Below, in pieces: positions 8,201 through 16,463 of a stretch of 64,000 bases of DNA. The position numbers were made by a program, and so were the translations under genes. How positions within the stretch are numbered: position 1 is the first letter of the stretch; each line of letters opens with the position of its first letter. The DNA lies in the NCBI GenBank assembly GCA_943912255.1, contig CALTTP010000004.1, positions 124,001 through 188,000 on the forward strand, written 5' to 3'. A model generated the notes under the pieces. The model was given only the letters and a program-made list of their open reading frames with translations. It was not told the DNA's origin and did no database searches. This DNA is from an uncultured Peptoniphilaceae bacterium. Lineage in GTDB: Bacteria; Bacillota; Clostridia; Tissierellales; Peptoniphilaceae.

Positions 8201-10393
8201 TAAGGACTGTTCTAAAGATTTTTCCTTAGATCCCTTTAAAGGCATATTTGGATATAGAAGATAGACATCATCAATAATTGCCTTTTCAACAACCGGTGAT
8301 CCCTTAACAGTTAAAGTAAATTCTTCATTTTGAAATTCTGTTTCAGAACCAGTAGCATTAAACTTAATCTTGTAGACTATATCGGAAGTTGTAGTATTTT
8401 CAGGAATTTCTAACTCAACGGTCTTCCTTGCTTTATCTCCAGAAATGCTGTAGGAAAGATCTTCTATTTGTCCGTCTTTCAAAATTTGTAATTTTACCTT
8501 TTCTGGAGAAGCTATAGGACTAGTAATCACTGAGAAGCTTGTATTTCCGACATTGTGTTCAACCGTCTTTTCAGTTTCCATTAAAATAATAGTAGCTGGA
8601 GCAGCTTGCTCTAAAGCCTTTTGATTAAATATTTCAGTTCCAATTTTATTAAAGGAAGTGTCAGAAATTGAAATTTCATATACTCTTTTAGTGGTTCTAT
8701 TATTTTTTGGAATGTCCACCACATACATAAGGTCGTGTTCAGACTTATCACTTACTTGGAAACTTCCCTCTAAAGCAGAATCGAATTTGTCATCTAATTT
8801 TATGGAAGCAACTAAGTCTTTTGGTTTATATTCCTTGGTGTCAATGTAGATAATAGCCTTTCCACCGTCTGCTTCTATGATGTTATTTTCAACTACAAGA
8901 TTTGTAGTAGGCTCCTGTGGAGTATTGGACTTTGGCGCAACTTTTATAGTAAATTCCTTAACAGTAGGCATAGTAGAACCATCACTAGGTAACTTAGTAA
9001 TTCTTATATTATATACTTCTTCAGTTTCAGTTTTATTTTCAGGTAAGACTACCTTACACATATACTTGTCTTTTCCATTGTCGCTGTCACTGAAAGTTCC
9101 CTTTATAGTAGTATCAGAATTACCCTTTTTAACCTTACATCTTAGTGCATTAGTATCAAAGCCTTCACCACTTATATAAAGAACTACTTCACTACCAGTA
9201 CTAGGTAGCTCTGTCTTATTTGGAGTTATGGTAAATTCTTCACTACCAGCTTCACCACTTCCCTTTACAGTCAAAGTTACAGTTTGTACTGTATCTGGTT
9301 TATCCACAGTGGAGAAGTTTATCTTATAAACCCAGTCAGTGGAAGTTTTATTTTCAGGAGCAGTGATGGTAAATGGAATATTTTTTGAAGGTTCTGTAAT
9401 TTTATCTAGCTTGATTACTAGATTTTCAGCATCAGAAACTTCCTTTGTCACAGTGTACTTGATATTTGTGTCAATTAAATTATCTCCATAGATCTTTCCT
9501 GTAACATCCCTTCCATCAGTTGCTTCAACGGTATCCTCCTTGTCAAGTCGAACCATAGATATTGTACTTTCCACAGGAGCAGGGTCCTCTGGGTTACTTG
9601 GCTTTACATTTACAGTTAAAGTATGTTTATCTTTTTCTTTGCCAATTACATAGAAGTCTATATAGTAAACCCAAGTCTTGGAACTGTTATTTTCAGGAAC
9701 AGCCACTGAGAACATTACCTGTGTTGCATCTAATGAATAATCAATAAGACCAACCTTAGCAGTAATATCAGGAATATCCGTTGTAGCTTTTCTTATCTCA
9801 TAACCTATATTATTGGAAGTCAAACCAGTACCAACAATATTAGTTTGTGCAAACCTATTGGCGCTATCAGCTTCTATATAAATATTTTCTTCTTCTAAAT
9901 TAGATATTACACTTTCACCTAAAGGCTTTACTATAATTTCCAAAACATTCTTTGTGTCAAAGTTTGCATCATTTGTTTCCTTTACAAAGATATTGTAGAC
10001 AATTTCCTTATCCGTATCATTTTCAGGAATCATTGCCTTTAGTTCAGCGCCTACAACATAGGAGCCGGCTTCACTTACACCTATAGTGAAAGCTAAATCC
10101 TCTTTAACTCCATCCTTATAGGTTTCTACTTTAATATCTTCTTTTCTTACCCCTTCCTTAGGGTAGTTGATGTTTACAGCGCCACCAGTAGCACCCATGA
10201 TATATTTACCATCGGTGTTTACCTTAGGCTCTTCCACGTTGATATGGTACTTACTTGCACCATCAACGGGGGTAGGCATTTCTTCTTGTGCCTGGGTTGC
10301 AGTAGGTAGGGCCTGTGCCATGGCTTTTGTTCCAGGAACAATAGCAGATAGAACCATAGCTACCGCAAGAAGTAAACTCATTAGTTTTTTCAT
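5261..10393 (-). CDS. large CWB2-anchored surface protein with Ig-like repeats, MucBP-like domain and SEETKP repeat
   Basis: 1710 residues, exported and wall-attached. The N-terminus is a classical signal peptide (MKK, a hydrophobic core, cleavage near AMAQA). Residues from about 40 to 830 are repeated beta-sandwich-like modules, each carrying an 'entry' phrase such as PENKTETEEVYNI or PENNSSKTWVYYI and closing with V-T-L-T-V-K. Residues about 1205-1310 resemble a MucBP/MubB-type adhesive domain (LTVRHVDQDGKDIVEP... LVYKLKD). Residues 1332-1385 are nine SEETKP units, a stalk-like linker, followed by three CWB2 repeats from about 1405 to the end. There is no LPXTG motif. Likely an adhesin or S-layer-associated protein; ligand unknown. 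The start has AAAGGATGAT upstream. The gene is flanked by its own terminator and an AT-rich promoter region. Confidence 0.88.
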   Translation of the reverse strand: MKKLMSLLLAVAMVLSAIVPGTKAMAQALPTATQAQEEMPTPVDGASKYHINVEEPKVNTDGKYIMGATGGAVNINYPKEGVRKEDIKVETYKDGVKEDLAFTIGVSEAGSYVVGAELKAMIPENDTDKEIVYNIFVKETNDANFDTKNVLEIIVKPLGESVISNLEEENIYIEADSANRFAQTNIVGTGLTSNNIGYEIRKATTDIPDITAKVGLIDYSLDATQVMFSVAVPENNSSKTWVYYIDFYVIGKEKDKHTLTVNVKPSNPEDPAPVESTISMVRLDKEDTVEATDGRDVTGKIYGDNLIDTNIKYTVTKEVSDAENLVIKLDKITEPSKNIPFTITAPENKTSTDWVYKINFSTVDKPDTVQTVTLTVKGSGEAGSEEFTITPNKTELPSTGSEVVLYISGEGFDTNALRCKVKKGNSDTTIKGTFSDSDNGKDKYMCKVVLPENKTETEEVYNIRITKLPSDGSTMPTVKEFTIKVAPKSNTPQEPTTNLVVENNIIEADGGKAIIYIDTKEYKPKDLVASIKLDDKFDSALEGSFQVSDKSEHDLMYVVDIPKNNRTTKRVYEISISDTSFNKIGTEIFNQKALEQAAPATIILMETEKTVEHNVGNTSFSVITSPIASPEKVKLQILKDGQIEDLSYSISGDKARKTVELEIPENTTTSDIVYKIKFNATGSETEFQNEEFTLTVKGSPVVEKAIIDDVYLLYPNMPLKGSKEKSLEQSLNIKGSNLNLAKDISYEVFEKVDGSFVPYELTETPKFMGTDNIQSVRFPLKDTNLEKEFKVVIKVDDISRELFFKQSETGSMNGLQLIYPEESFTLGDDTLIIKFYNDISEVSPGKLKEAITITGSKNIKLGEEDTLTIENSKVTIKFKEPVFKVSENENPEFKLNIEERSFYNHQGLNREVKGYKITKNSIVVNSFKFLEGYQLDHKGGKVAIEVKGFNLSDGEKSKLKLKIQKDCMDKNEFYNSDSSDNIIKDLTITGSDTEQIISFTAPENTGDKVCTYMILVSLDGGKTYTTSLAATLEERFSKSVFAVLPKDAKKDEMMIDFIQIQSYGTQGGDKTPDITHTNLPTGQGSKKSLVWIYGTNLDATKARVRLLDSFGVYWSPINDAVFDSSDRVMMTMMDAMKDGKTFGMSGKGNNMVMEIILPNAYKNDGNENFLPGVTFKYEVAPDGVNFNEDTTVTGTVLDDKSPKSKDLKDLVIDLTVRHVDQDGKDIVEPRKIKGYKHLPPNTLFYGLPLVDEKGEFRDEFQGYKVKDTDELVFGRDSFGHNKFYYDAMNVPELLNKNGELVLVYKLKDVEEPETPEEPSDTTPSETIEETETSEETKPSEETKPSEETKPSEETKPSEETKPSEETKPSEETKPSEETKPSEETKPNKPYTPGVPPTTDKDESNIIKDTDTFKEVFKKISSNRIYGRNRELTAVEVSKRLFKSADVVVLASNKEMIDSLTASSFGVGNNAPILFVGKDSVMGEVVAEIKRLSPKKVVLAGGDSVLSEDVLNKIKSLKIDTERISGKDRFETAVKLGEEVRKNSSNKTDIILANGYNFIDALTAGSLAAKLNIPILLTNDSSLNSATAKAIKNWDIKNVIVVGGDSQISDSILKSLKNDGLNVNRISGKTRIETAIELAKLVNGKPEKVIFANSRTYADALVASHLSKEYNAPIILIEKDEIPLSVKEYLRVNKITDSIILGGRSSIAEVK
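6237..6398 (-). repeat. nine tandem 18-bp units encoding (SEETKP)9
   Basis: Nine back-to-back 18-bp copies, nearly identical at DNA level and differing only at a few silent sites (TCA/TCG, CTT/TTT). They encode SEETKP inside the linker before the CWB2 anchor. Such arrays change copy number by slippage, altering stalk length without breaking frame. Confidence 0.95.
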
Positions 10394-10572
10394 TAAATCA
10401 TCCTTTCATATTTTTTTAATCTTCCCTCAACAAAAGAGTTGGATTTATTCAATACATGATAATTTTATCACAATGACTGATTAATGTAAACAATAGTTTA
10501 ATTAATTTGTAAACATTACAATAATAATAGGTTTTAGGAATTAAGAAATAAAAAATCATAGAAAAAATTTCA

Positions 10573-10609
10573 CAAAAAAAAGAAGGTATAGCTTTTAACT
10601 ACTACCTTC
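10573..10609 (-). terminator. terminator of the GlsB/YeaQ-type gene
   Basis: On the minus strand GAAGGTA and TACCTTC pair, with TAG/CTA extending the stem inward past one bulged base, and the stem is followed by a run of T. It lies 13 nt after the stop of the 10622-10879 gene. The 230 bases between the surface protein gene and this gene otherwise hold only AT-rich promoter-like sequence. Confidence 0.82.
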
Positions 10610-10621
10610 TTTCATGATTTT

Positions 10622-10879
10622 CTATCTATTTTTCTGTACTGCGTTGATAATAGCAAGTAGTATTACAGCACCAACGACGGATATTAAAATACTATATAGG
10701 TTAATACCATCTGGTTTACCTAAGTTAAAGAATCTATTAGCAATAAATCCACCAATCAATGCTCCAATAATTCCTACAATAATGTTGGCAAAGCCACCCA
10801 TTTGTTCATTTTTACCCATTATCATACTAGCAATCCAGCCAGCTAATGCTCCGACTATTATCCAAGAAAAAATTCCCAT
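10622..10879 (-). CDS. GlsB/YeaQ/YmgE family stress-response membrane protein
   Basis: 85 residues with three hydrophobic segments (about 4-24, 28-48, 58-80) rich in Gly and Ala. The pattern GALAGWIAS, then GGFANIIVGIIGALIGGF, is characteristic of the transglycosylase-associated/GlsB family of small membrane proteins, often induced by stress. No enzymatic activity has been established for the family. A GGAGGATAAT ribosome binding site precedes the ATG. It is monocistronic: the next minus-strand gene upstream lies beyond a 112-nt gap and a terminator follows. Confidence 0.88.
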   Translation of the reverse strand: MGIFSWIIVGALAGWIASMIMGKNEQMGGFANIIVGIIGALIGGFIANRFFNLGKPDGINLYSILISVVGAVILLAIINAVQKNR

Positions 10880-10991
10880 ATTATCCTCCTAAAATTTCTT
10901 ATTTTTATAAATACTAGGAAATCGATTAGTTTCAACTCCCTGTATCTTATAGATATCCAATTATGGGAGATCTTAAACAATTATTTAAGAA

Positions 10992-11216
10992 TTAACAATC
11001 TTCATCAGAGTAAATTCCATCATATTTAAGATCTTTTTCTTCGATAACCCTTTGTACATCCTCTAGTTCATCGGTGGAAATAAAGGCACAGTTACCACAG
11101 GAACTACTTAATTTACGGGGAACAGGTCGAAGTTTAACATAAAGATTTCTAGACTTTAGTTCTCTTTCCAGTCGAAGAGCCTCACTAATAGTATGAAAAG
11201 TTATTATATGGTTCAT
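10992..11216 (-). CDS. DUF3343 protein (putative Se/S carrier-like), YedE operon copy
   Basis: 74 residues with the complete DUF3343 signature: an N-terminal IITFHTISEALRLERELK helix region, VPRKLSSSCGNCAF with a C-x-x-C pair, and an extreme C-terminal cysteine (DEDC). It is the last gene of a three-gene set; its ATG overlaps the TusA-like stop by one base (TAATG). Linkage to TusA and YedE homologues supports a role in carrying sulfur or selenium, as predicted for this family, but no direct activity is known. It is shorter than the DCCP-operon copy at 4900-5151 and differs at the cysteine motif. Confidence 0.85.
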   Translation of the reverse strand: MNHIITFHTISEALRLERELKSRNLYVKLRPVPRKLSSSCGNCAFISTDELEDVQRVIEEKDLKYDGIYSDEDC

Positions 11217-11422
11217 TACTTATTAGCCTTGATGGTAATGTCGCTACCGGATTCTAAAACTTCTACCTTAAAGTTTTCAGACTCTAAAAATCTTACTATA
11301 TTTTCCTTAGCGATATTTGTATCAACCAATATTTCTAAACTCTTATCTCCGGATTTAACTGCATTTTGAGTCTTTATAACAGGTTCTGGACAGGAAAGTC
11401 CTCTAGCATCTATATTTTTCAT
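11216..11422 (-). CDS. TusA/YedF-like sulfurtransferase domain protein
   Basis: 68 residues, the exact size of a stand-alone TusA/SirA-like domain. The catalytic motif ARGLSCPEPVIKT places the persulfide-carrying cysteine at residue 11. TusA relays sulfur, and the YedF-type relatives that sit beside YedE are associated with selenium metabolism. The start codon follows the YedE stop directly (TAAATG) and its ribosome binding site GGAGGA lies inside the end of that gene, so the two are translationally coupled. Whether the cargo is S or Se cannot be decided from the sequence; the YedE/DUF3343 context favours selenium. Confidence 0.9.
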   Translation of the reverse strand: MKNIDARGLSCPEPVIKTQNAVKSGDKSLEILVDTNIAKENIVRFLESENFKVEVLESGSDITIKANK

Positions 11423-12487
11423 TTAGTCCTCCTTAGCAAACTTAGTAGTCATAAATGACATTATGAGCATCACTACGATGATTATAATAGTTGCAATCTT
11501 ACCATTTGGAGTAGCTCCTTCAGGACTTGAAGCTAGGCCAAAATTGTGAGCAAAAGCTGCACCAATTAAAAGTCCCATAACTGTAACACCAGCATCTGTA
11601 TCCCCTTCAGAAGATAGAATGGTTTGTCTAATAGGGCAACCACCTAGTAAAACTGCACCAAGTCCAACGATAACCATACCAAGGAAGTTCCATAATCCGT
11701 CAGAATGAGCAACTGGTTGGTCAGCAAAGCCAATGTGTAAAGCACCCTTAGTTAGAATTAGGTTACCTATTAGAGCAGCTAAGAAAATTCCTAGAATACC
11801 CCAAATATAGTGGGTGTCTTTGATTAAGAATAGGTCTCTAAAAGCACCACCAGTACAAAGTCTTGTTCTTTGTAAAATAGCTCCTACTATAAGTCCACCG
11901 ATTAATGAGTAGATAATAGGTGCGTGCATTGAACCTGGTCCCTTTTCAGAGAAGAAGATAAATGCAGGTTTTGCCAATAATAGTACAAATAACATAATGG
12001 CAAAGGTTGGTAGGATAAAGCCTGCAATTTTAGATTCCTTATAGTTTCTACCTAGAGAATAACCTTGTTTTAAGAAGAAGATTCCTATTAATATTCCCAC
12101 AACAAATCCTGCTAGACCAACAATAGCGTTTAAGTCTCCGCCACCAAGTCTAAAGATCATTCTTAAAGGACATCCAAGGAACACCAAAGCACCAATGGAC
12201 ATAAACACACCATAGACAAATCTTATTAATGCGTTAGATCCACCTCTAGATTTAAAATCCTTAAAGATGAAACTGGAAATTGTTCCACCTAGGATAAGTC
12301 CTATGATTTCAGGTCTAAGATACTGAACTACCTCAGCCCTATGTAGACCAAGACCGCCGGCAATGTCTCTCCAGAAACATGCAATACAAAATCCCATATT
12401 GCCAGGGTTACCTAAGTACATCAGGATAATTCCGATAGCACCGATTAGAAGACCGCCAATAAAAACTTTAACATCTTCTTTTTTCAT
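11423..12487 (-). CDS. yedE: YedE family putative selenium/sulfur-compound transporter
   Basis: 354 residues, an integral membrane protein of the YeeE/YedE superfamily with about nine hydrophobic segments. Two half-repeats each carry a conserved cysteine motif: FLGCPLRMIFRLGGGD around residue 105 and LLGGCPIRQTILSSEGD around 285. Extra Cys motifs are GFCIACFWRD near residue 35 and RTRLCTGGAFRDL near 210. YeeE itself takes up thiosulfate; the YedE branch with TusA/YedF and DUF3343 partners is annotated as a putative selenium transporter. It heads the operon (YedE, TusA-like, DUF3343). The start has GGAGAGAAAAGAA upstream. Confidence 0.88.
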   Translation of the reverse strand: MKKEDVKVFIGGLLIGAIGIILMYLGNPGNMGFCIACFWRDIAGGLGLHRAEVVQYLRPEIIGLILGGTISSFIFKDFKSRGGSNALIRFVYGVFMSIGALVFLGCPLRMIFRLGGGDLNAIVGLAGFVVGILIGIFFLKQGYSLGRNYKESKIAGFILPTFAIMLFVLLLAKPAFIFFSEKGPGSMHAPIIYSLIGGLIVGAILQRTRLCTGGAFRDLFLIKDTHYIWGILGIFLAALIGNLILTKGALHIGFADQPVAHSDGLWNFLGMVIVGLGAVLLGGCPIRQTILSSEGDTDAGVTVMGLLIGAAFAHNFGLASSPEGATPNGKIATIIIIVVMLIMSFMTTKFAKED

Positions 12488-12635
12488 TTCTTTTCTCTCC
12501 TTTTCAAAATATTTTTTATAAAGATTAAATAATCCTTGTTATCATTGTATCATATGATTTTAAAATAAAAAAGGAGATTATTCAATAATTCCTACTTAAA
12601 CCCTAGTATTTATCGATGTTTAAAGATTATTTCCC

Positions 12636-12668
12636 ATAAAAATAGGGCGTCCAATCCCTTGGACACCC
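12636..12668 (-). terminator. terminator of the P-type ATPase gene
   Basis: On the minus strand GGGTGTCCAA pairs with TTGGACGCCC (one wobble), loop GGGA, followed by TATTTTTAT. It lies 15 nt after the ATPase stop codon. Confidence 0.85.
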
Positions 12669-12682
12669 ATATTGAATATAGT

Positions 12683-15412
12683 CTATTTTTTTCTTCTAAC
12701 CAACTTTACAGCCTCTCCCATAATAAATGGCAATAGAGCAAATGGAATAATGATTATCCAGTCTCTAAGAACCAATGGGAAAGTTTCAAATAGGTCATTT
12801 AAAAATGGTACATAGACCACTATTAAAGTCAGTAGCAAGGAAACACCTACACCTTGAATAAGTCTTTTATTAGACAATGGGCCTAGTTCCCAAAGGGTGT
12901 ACTTTGTAGATCTTACAGTAAAGGAACGTAGGAGTTCACATAGGATAAGGGTAGTAAAGGCGATGGACCTTGGTTCCCTTAATTCTATTGGATCTAAAGT
13001 TCCAGCAGAGTGTAGACTTTGCCAGCCTTCTGGTGCATAGAACTTAAGGGCTATAAAGTAGGATGCAAGAACTGCAACGGTTATAGCGATGGACTGTAGC
13101 ACGATGGAAACAGTAAGTTCCTTGTCTATAATTGGTTCATTAGGTTCCCTAGGTGGTTGGTTCATAATGTCCTTTTCACCGTGTTCCACCCCAAGGGCTA
13201 GAGCAGGGAATGAATCTGTTACAAGATTTAACCACAATAGTTGAATTGGCACCAATGGAACTGGCCAGTTAAAGATTATGGCTAAAAATATTACTAGAAT
13301 TTCACCAACATTACAGCTTAATAGGAAGGAAACGAACTTTTTGATATTGGAATAAATTATTCTACCTTCTTCCACAGCGTGAACAATGGTTGCAAAGTTA
13401 TCGTCTGTAAGGATGACTTCAGCAGTATTTTTAGTAACATCCGTTCCAGTAATACCCATGGCAATACCAATATCTGCCTTTTTAATAGCAGGAGCATCGT
13501 TGACACCATCCCCTGTCATAGCTGCAATCTCGCCATTTTCCTTTAAGGCTTTAACTATTTGAACCTTGTTTTCAGGCGACACTCGGGCAAATACCCTCTT
13601 TGTTTTTACAATCTGACGAATCTCTTCATCGGACATATTATTTAATTCTCCACCCATAATAGCTTGGGAGTCGTCATCTGCAATTCCCAGTTCCTTAGCT
13701 ATGGCAAGGGCAGTTTCTAAATAGTCACCAGTAATCATCACAGGGACAATACCAGCAGACTTACATTCTTTAATAGCAATTTTTACTTCAGGTCTAGCCG
13801 GGTCAATCATTCCTGCAAGTCCAACGAATATCATGTCCCGTTCAATATTTTCAGAGGATATATCAGAAGGAAGATCATCGTGAACCCTAAAGGCAAAGGA
13901 TAGGACTCTAAGAGCCTGTCTTGCAAACTCTATATTTTTATCCAGAATATTCTTTCTCATGTCCTCGGTAAGTTCTTCAATCTTTCCATCTATTAAAATC
14001 TTATTACATCTTTCAATGACTATATCTGGTGCTCCCTTAGTAAAGGAAACCACCTTTGACTTAATAAAGTTGTCGTGGAAAGTAGTCATCATCTTCCTAG
14101 TAGAATCAAAAGGAATCTCTTCAATTCTCTTATATTCCTCATTTGCGGACTCCTTGGTAATTCCAAGCTTACCAGCTAAGGTCAGCAATGAACCTTCAGT
14201 AGGATCACCAATCATGGAATAGCCATCGGATTCCTTTTTTAACTTTGCATCATTGGTAAGTGCACAGATGTTTAAGAAGGTGTATAGAGAACCTTCATTT
14301 TCCGCAGATACCTTATTTTCACCTATTAGAAGTTCGCCCTCTGGTGCATATCCAGTACCAGTTATATTTATCTCTTCATTGTCCACAAAGGCCTTAACAA
14401 CTGTCATTTCATTTTGAGTCAGTGTACCAGTCTTATCAGAACAAATATAGGTAGTGGTTCCTAGGGTTTCAACGGCAAGAAGTTTTTTAACTATGGCATT
14501 TCTTTCAGCCATTCTACTCATTCCCAAGGACAACACTATGGTTACAATAGCAGGAAGCCCTTCAGGAATTGCTGCAACTGCCAAGGAAACCGCAGTTAGT
14601 ACCATGTTTAATAGTTCATGGCCATATAGAAGTCCAACTACCAATACAATTATACAAACGGCAATTGTAAGTATACCTAGGACTTTGGAAAGTCCAGCTA
14701 GTTTCTTTTGTAGAGGAGTCTGTTCGTCATCAACTGTGGCAAGTTTTGTTGCAATCTTACCAATTTCAGTCTTTTCTCCAGTTTCTACTACAATTCCCTT
14801 TCCTCTACCATAGGAGACTATTGTAGAACTAAAGGTCATGTTGTCCCTGTCTCCAATCCCCACCTCTTCATCATAGGTAAGGGAAGCATTTTTTTCTACG
14901 GGAACGGACTCTCCAGTAAGAGAAGCCTCTTCAACCTTTAAGTTTATGGATTCAATCAGTCTTAAATCCGCTGGGACAATGTCCCCAGTTTCAAGTTCCA
15001 CAAGGTCTCCAGGAACCAACTCCTCTGAAGAAATACTCTTCAGTTCGCCATCTCTAAAGACTTTTGCAGTGGGGGAAGCCATCTTCTTCAATGCTGCAAT
15101 GGCCTCTTCTGCCTTGCCTTCTTGGTAGATGCTAAGGGCAGCATTTAAAACTACAATTGCAATGATGATAACAGCATCAGACCATTCAGATACCACAGCG
15201 GAAAGTATGGCTGCGACGATTAGAATTAAGATCATAGGATCCAAAAATTGCTCTTTAAGTTTTTCTCCCAGGCCCTTCTTTTCCCCTTCCTTTAAAGCAT
15301 TTGGACCATACTTTTCCAAAAGCTGGGAAGCCTGAGAGGAACTTAAACCGGATTTGGAATTGGAATTTAACTCCTTTTCAATCTCTTCCGGTTTTTTGTT
15401 ATACCAATTCAT
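12683..15412 (-). CDS. cation-translocating P-type ATPase (Ca2+/Mn2+ type), Mn2+-riboswitch controlled
   Basis: 909 residues, a P2-type ATPase of the SERCA/PMCA-like bacterial group. It shows the cation-ATPase N-terminus (WYNKKPEEIEKEL), the actuator motif TGESVP near residue 165, membrane-site PEGLP near 285, phosphorylation site DKTGTLTQNE near 326, nucleotide-site KGAPD near 460 and hinge TGDGVNDAPA near 630, then the four to six C-terminal membrane helices. Such pumps export Ca2+ and often Mn2+. The leader at 15481-15592 is a yybP-ykoY Mn2+ riboswitch, so Mn2+ detoxification is the better inference here. The start has AGGAGGTAATAA before ATG. It is monocistronic, with its own terminator. 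Confidence 0.92.
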   Translation of the reverse strand: MNWYNKKPEEIEKELNSNSKSGLSSSQASQLLEKYGPNALKEGEKKGLGEKLKEQFLDPMILILIVAAILSAVVSEWSDAVIIIAIVVLNAALSIYQEGKAEEAIAALKKMASPTAKVFRDGELKSISSEELVPGDLVELETGDIVPADLRLIESINLKVEEASLTGESVPVEKNASLTYDEEVGIGDRDNMTFSSTIVSYGRGKGIVVETGEKTEIGKIATKLATVDDEQTPLQKKLAGLSKVLGILTIAVCIIVLVVGLLYGHELLNMVLTAVSLAVAAIPEGLPAIVTIVLSLGMSRMAERNAIVKKLLAVETLGTTTYICSDKTGTLTQNEMTVVKAFVDNEEINITGTGYAPEGELLIGENKVSAENEGSLYTFLNICALTNDAKLKKESDGYSMIGDPTEGSLLTLAGKLGITKESANEEYKRIEEIPFDSTRKMMTTFHDNFIKSKVVSFTKGAPDIVIERCNKILIDGKIEELTEDMRKNILDKNIEFARQALRVLSFAFRVHDDLPSDISSENIERDMIFVGLAGMIDPARPEVKIAIKECKSAGIVPVMITGDYLETALAIAKELGIADDDSQAIMGGELNNMSDEEIRQIVKTKRVFARVSPENKVQIVKALKENGEIAAMTGDGVNDAPAIKKADIGIAMGITGTDVTKNTAEVILTDDNFATIVHAVEEGRIIYSNIKKFVSFLLSCNVGEILVIFLAIIFNWPVPLVPIQLLWLNLVTDSFPALALGVEHGEKDIMNQPPREPNEPIIDKELTVSIVLQSIAITVAVLASYFIALKFYAPEGWQSLHSAGTLDPIELREPRSIAFTTLILCELLRSFTVRSTKYTLWELGPLSNKRLIQGVGVSLLLTLIVVYVPFLNDLFETFPLVLRDWIIIIPFALLPFIMGEAVKLVRRKK

Positions 15413-15480
15413 TTATTACCTCCTGACATTTTAGGTTTCACTTATAGAGGACTGTGAAAAACTAGAACTCATTACCTAAT

Positions 15481-15521
15481 AAAAAAGACCTTTGCCTTTA
15501 CATTGTAAAAGCAAAGGTCTT
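15481..15521 (-). terminator. riboswitch-controlled leader terminator
   Basis: On the minus strand AAGACCTTTGC pairs perfectly with GCAAAGGTCTT and is followed by TTTTTT. Its 5' arm is also the 3' strand of the Mn2+ aptamer (CCTTT pairing with AAAGG), so aptamer and terminator are mutually exclusive. Metal binding should favour read-through into the P-type ATPase gene. Confidence 0.9.
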
Positions 15522-15592
15522 GCTACCTAATAGGTGTTCAGCCGGGATATAATCCGAAATGACGGCTTAAACGTTAAAGCTACTCCCCTTTT
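15511..15592 (-). ncRNA. yybP-ykoY (Mn2+-sensing) riboswitch aptamer
   Basis: Read on the minus strand, the leader begins AAAAGGGGAGTAGC, continues with GCCGTCATTTCGG and CCCGGCTGAACA, has a short CCTATTAGG hairpin, and ends TAGCAAGACCTTTGC. These are the conserved blocks of the yybP-ykoY family in order: the GGGGAGUAGC box, the GUCA loop and the UAGCAAGACCUU closing strand. This class senses Mn2+ and controls cation exporters and P-type ATPases. It lies about 100 nt upstream of the ATPase start. Confidence 0.93.
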
Positions 15593-15622
15593 CATTTATT
15601 ATATATGATTAATCAGTTTGAA

Positions 15623-16453
15623 TCAATTGACATTGTTAATATTGTCCCAGTACTTGTCATAATCCTCTAGAGATAGCTCTCCCTTTTTTCGCCTAAAAGT
15701 TAAAGCTATACTTGGAATTACAAATAGTAGGCAAATCATCATGATTATATTAAAGGCCATCTCAGAAAAACTGCCCTCGGGAAGACTGTTTATACTATTG
15801 TTTAAAATATGCATTCCAAGGGGATACCTAAGGTCATTGGTCCTTGAGTAAACCATGCCTAAGAAAATTCCAAAAATCGTTGTGTAAACCATCTGTACCG
15901 GATCCTTATGCCATATTCCAAATAGGAAAGCTGCAATGATTATGGAAGTCTTTCTTGAAAAGCCAGTGTTTAAAACATTTATCAAAATTCCCCTAAATAG
16001 GACTTCCTCCACCAAGGGACCTAGAATGACAACTGACAAGAAAATCCAAATATAGTCCCCAGAGAGTAAATTTGACCAAGTTTCTCCAAAGTCCTCATAG
16101 AACTCTCCAATTACTTCCATGTCCAAGGCTATAATGCTTAAAGCGTAGAGCCATATAAAGGATAAGCCACAACTACCTAGAGTTATTATAAAAGTTTTTA
16201 AAAGAGAATAATCTCCCTTTATCCTTGGGATGACTACGTGTTTTTTTAAGATATAGTAGTAGATGATTAGTAGAATAAAACATCCAAGACTATCCCAAAT
16301 CAAATAGTATTTGTCCATTGTCAATTCATAGTCATATCCCAGAAAAGAAGCTGCAAAAGAAATAATCCCTAGGATAAAGGCAAAGATTAGATCATAAGAG
16401 AGTACTAGTAAATAGGACTTTATCAATATTAAAATTCTTTTTTTATTTCTCAT
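15623..16453 (-). CDS. CPBP family intramembrane glutamic endopeptidase (Abi/CAAX-like)
   Basis: 276 residues with about eight hydrophobic segments. The three active-site motifs of the CPBP/Abi family are present: EEVLFRGIL (Glu-Glu...Arg), FGIWHKDP (Phe...His) and HILNNS (His...Asn). Members include prenyl-protein CAAX proteases and bacteriocin self-immunity proteins; substrate here unknown. The ATG at 16453 is preferred; a GTG nine bases earlier sits immediately after the upstream stop and has no spacing for a ribosome binding site. It is downstream of, and nearly contiguous with, the M20 gene, so the two are probably co-transcribed. Confidence 0.87.
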   Translation of the reverse strand: MRNKKRILILIKSYLLVLSYDLIFAFILGIISFAASFLGYDYELTMDKYYLIWDSLGCFILLIIYYYILKKHVVIPRIKGDYSLLKTFIITLGSCGLSFIWLYALSIIALDMEVIGEFYEDFGETWSNLLSGDYIWIFLSVVILGPLVEEVLFRGILINVLNTGFSRKTSIIIAAFLFGIWHKDPVQMVYTTIFGIFLGMVYSRTNDLRYPLGMHILNNSINSLPEGSFSEMAFNIIMMICLLFVIPSIALTFRRKKGELSLEDYDKYWDNINNVN

Positions 16454-16463
16454 TAAAATCACT

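Noticed and set aside
10614..10892. Plus-strand open frame opposite the GlsB-type gene
   Set aside because: Hydrophobic mirror of the real membrane protein; the minus-strand frame has the family signature and ribosome binding site.
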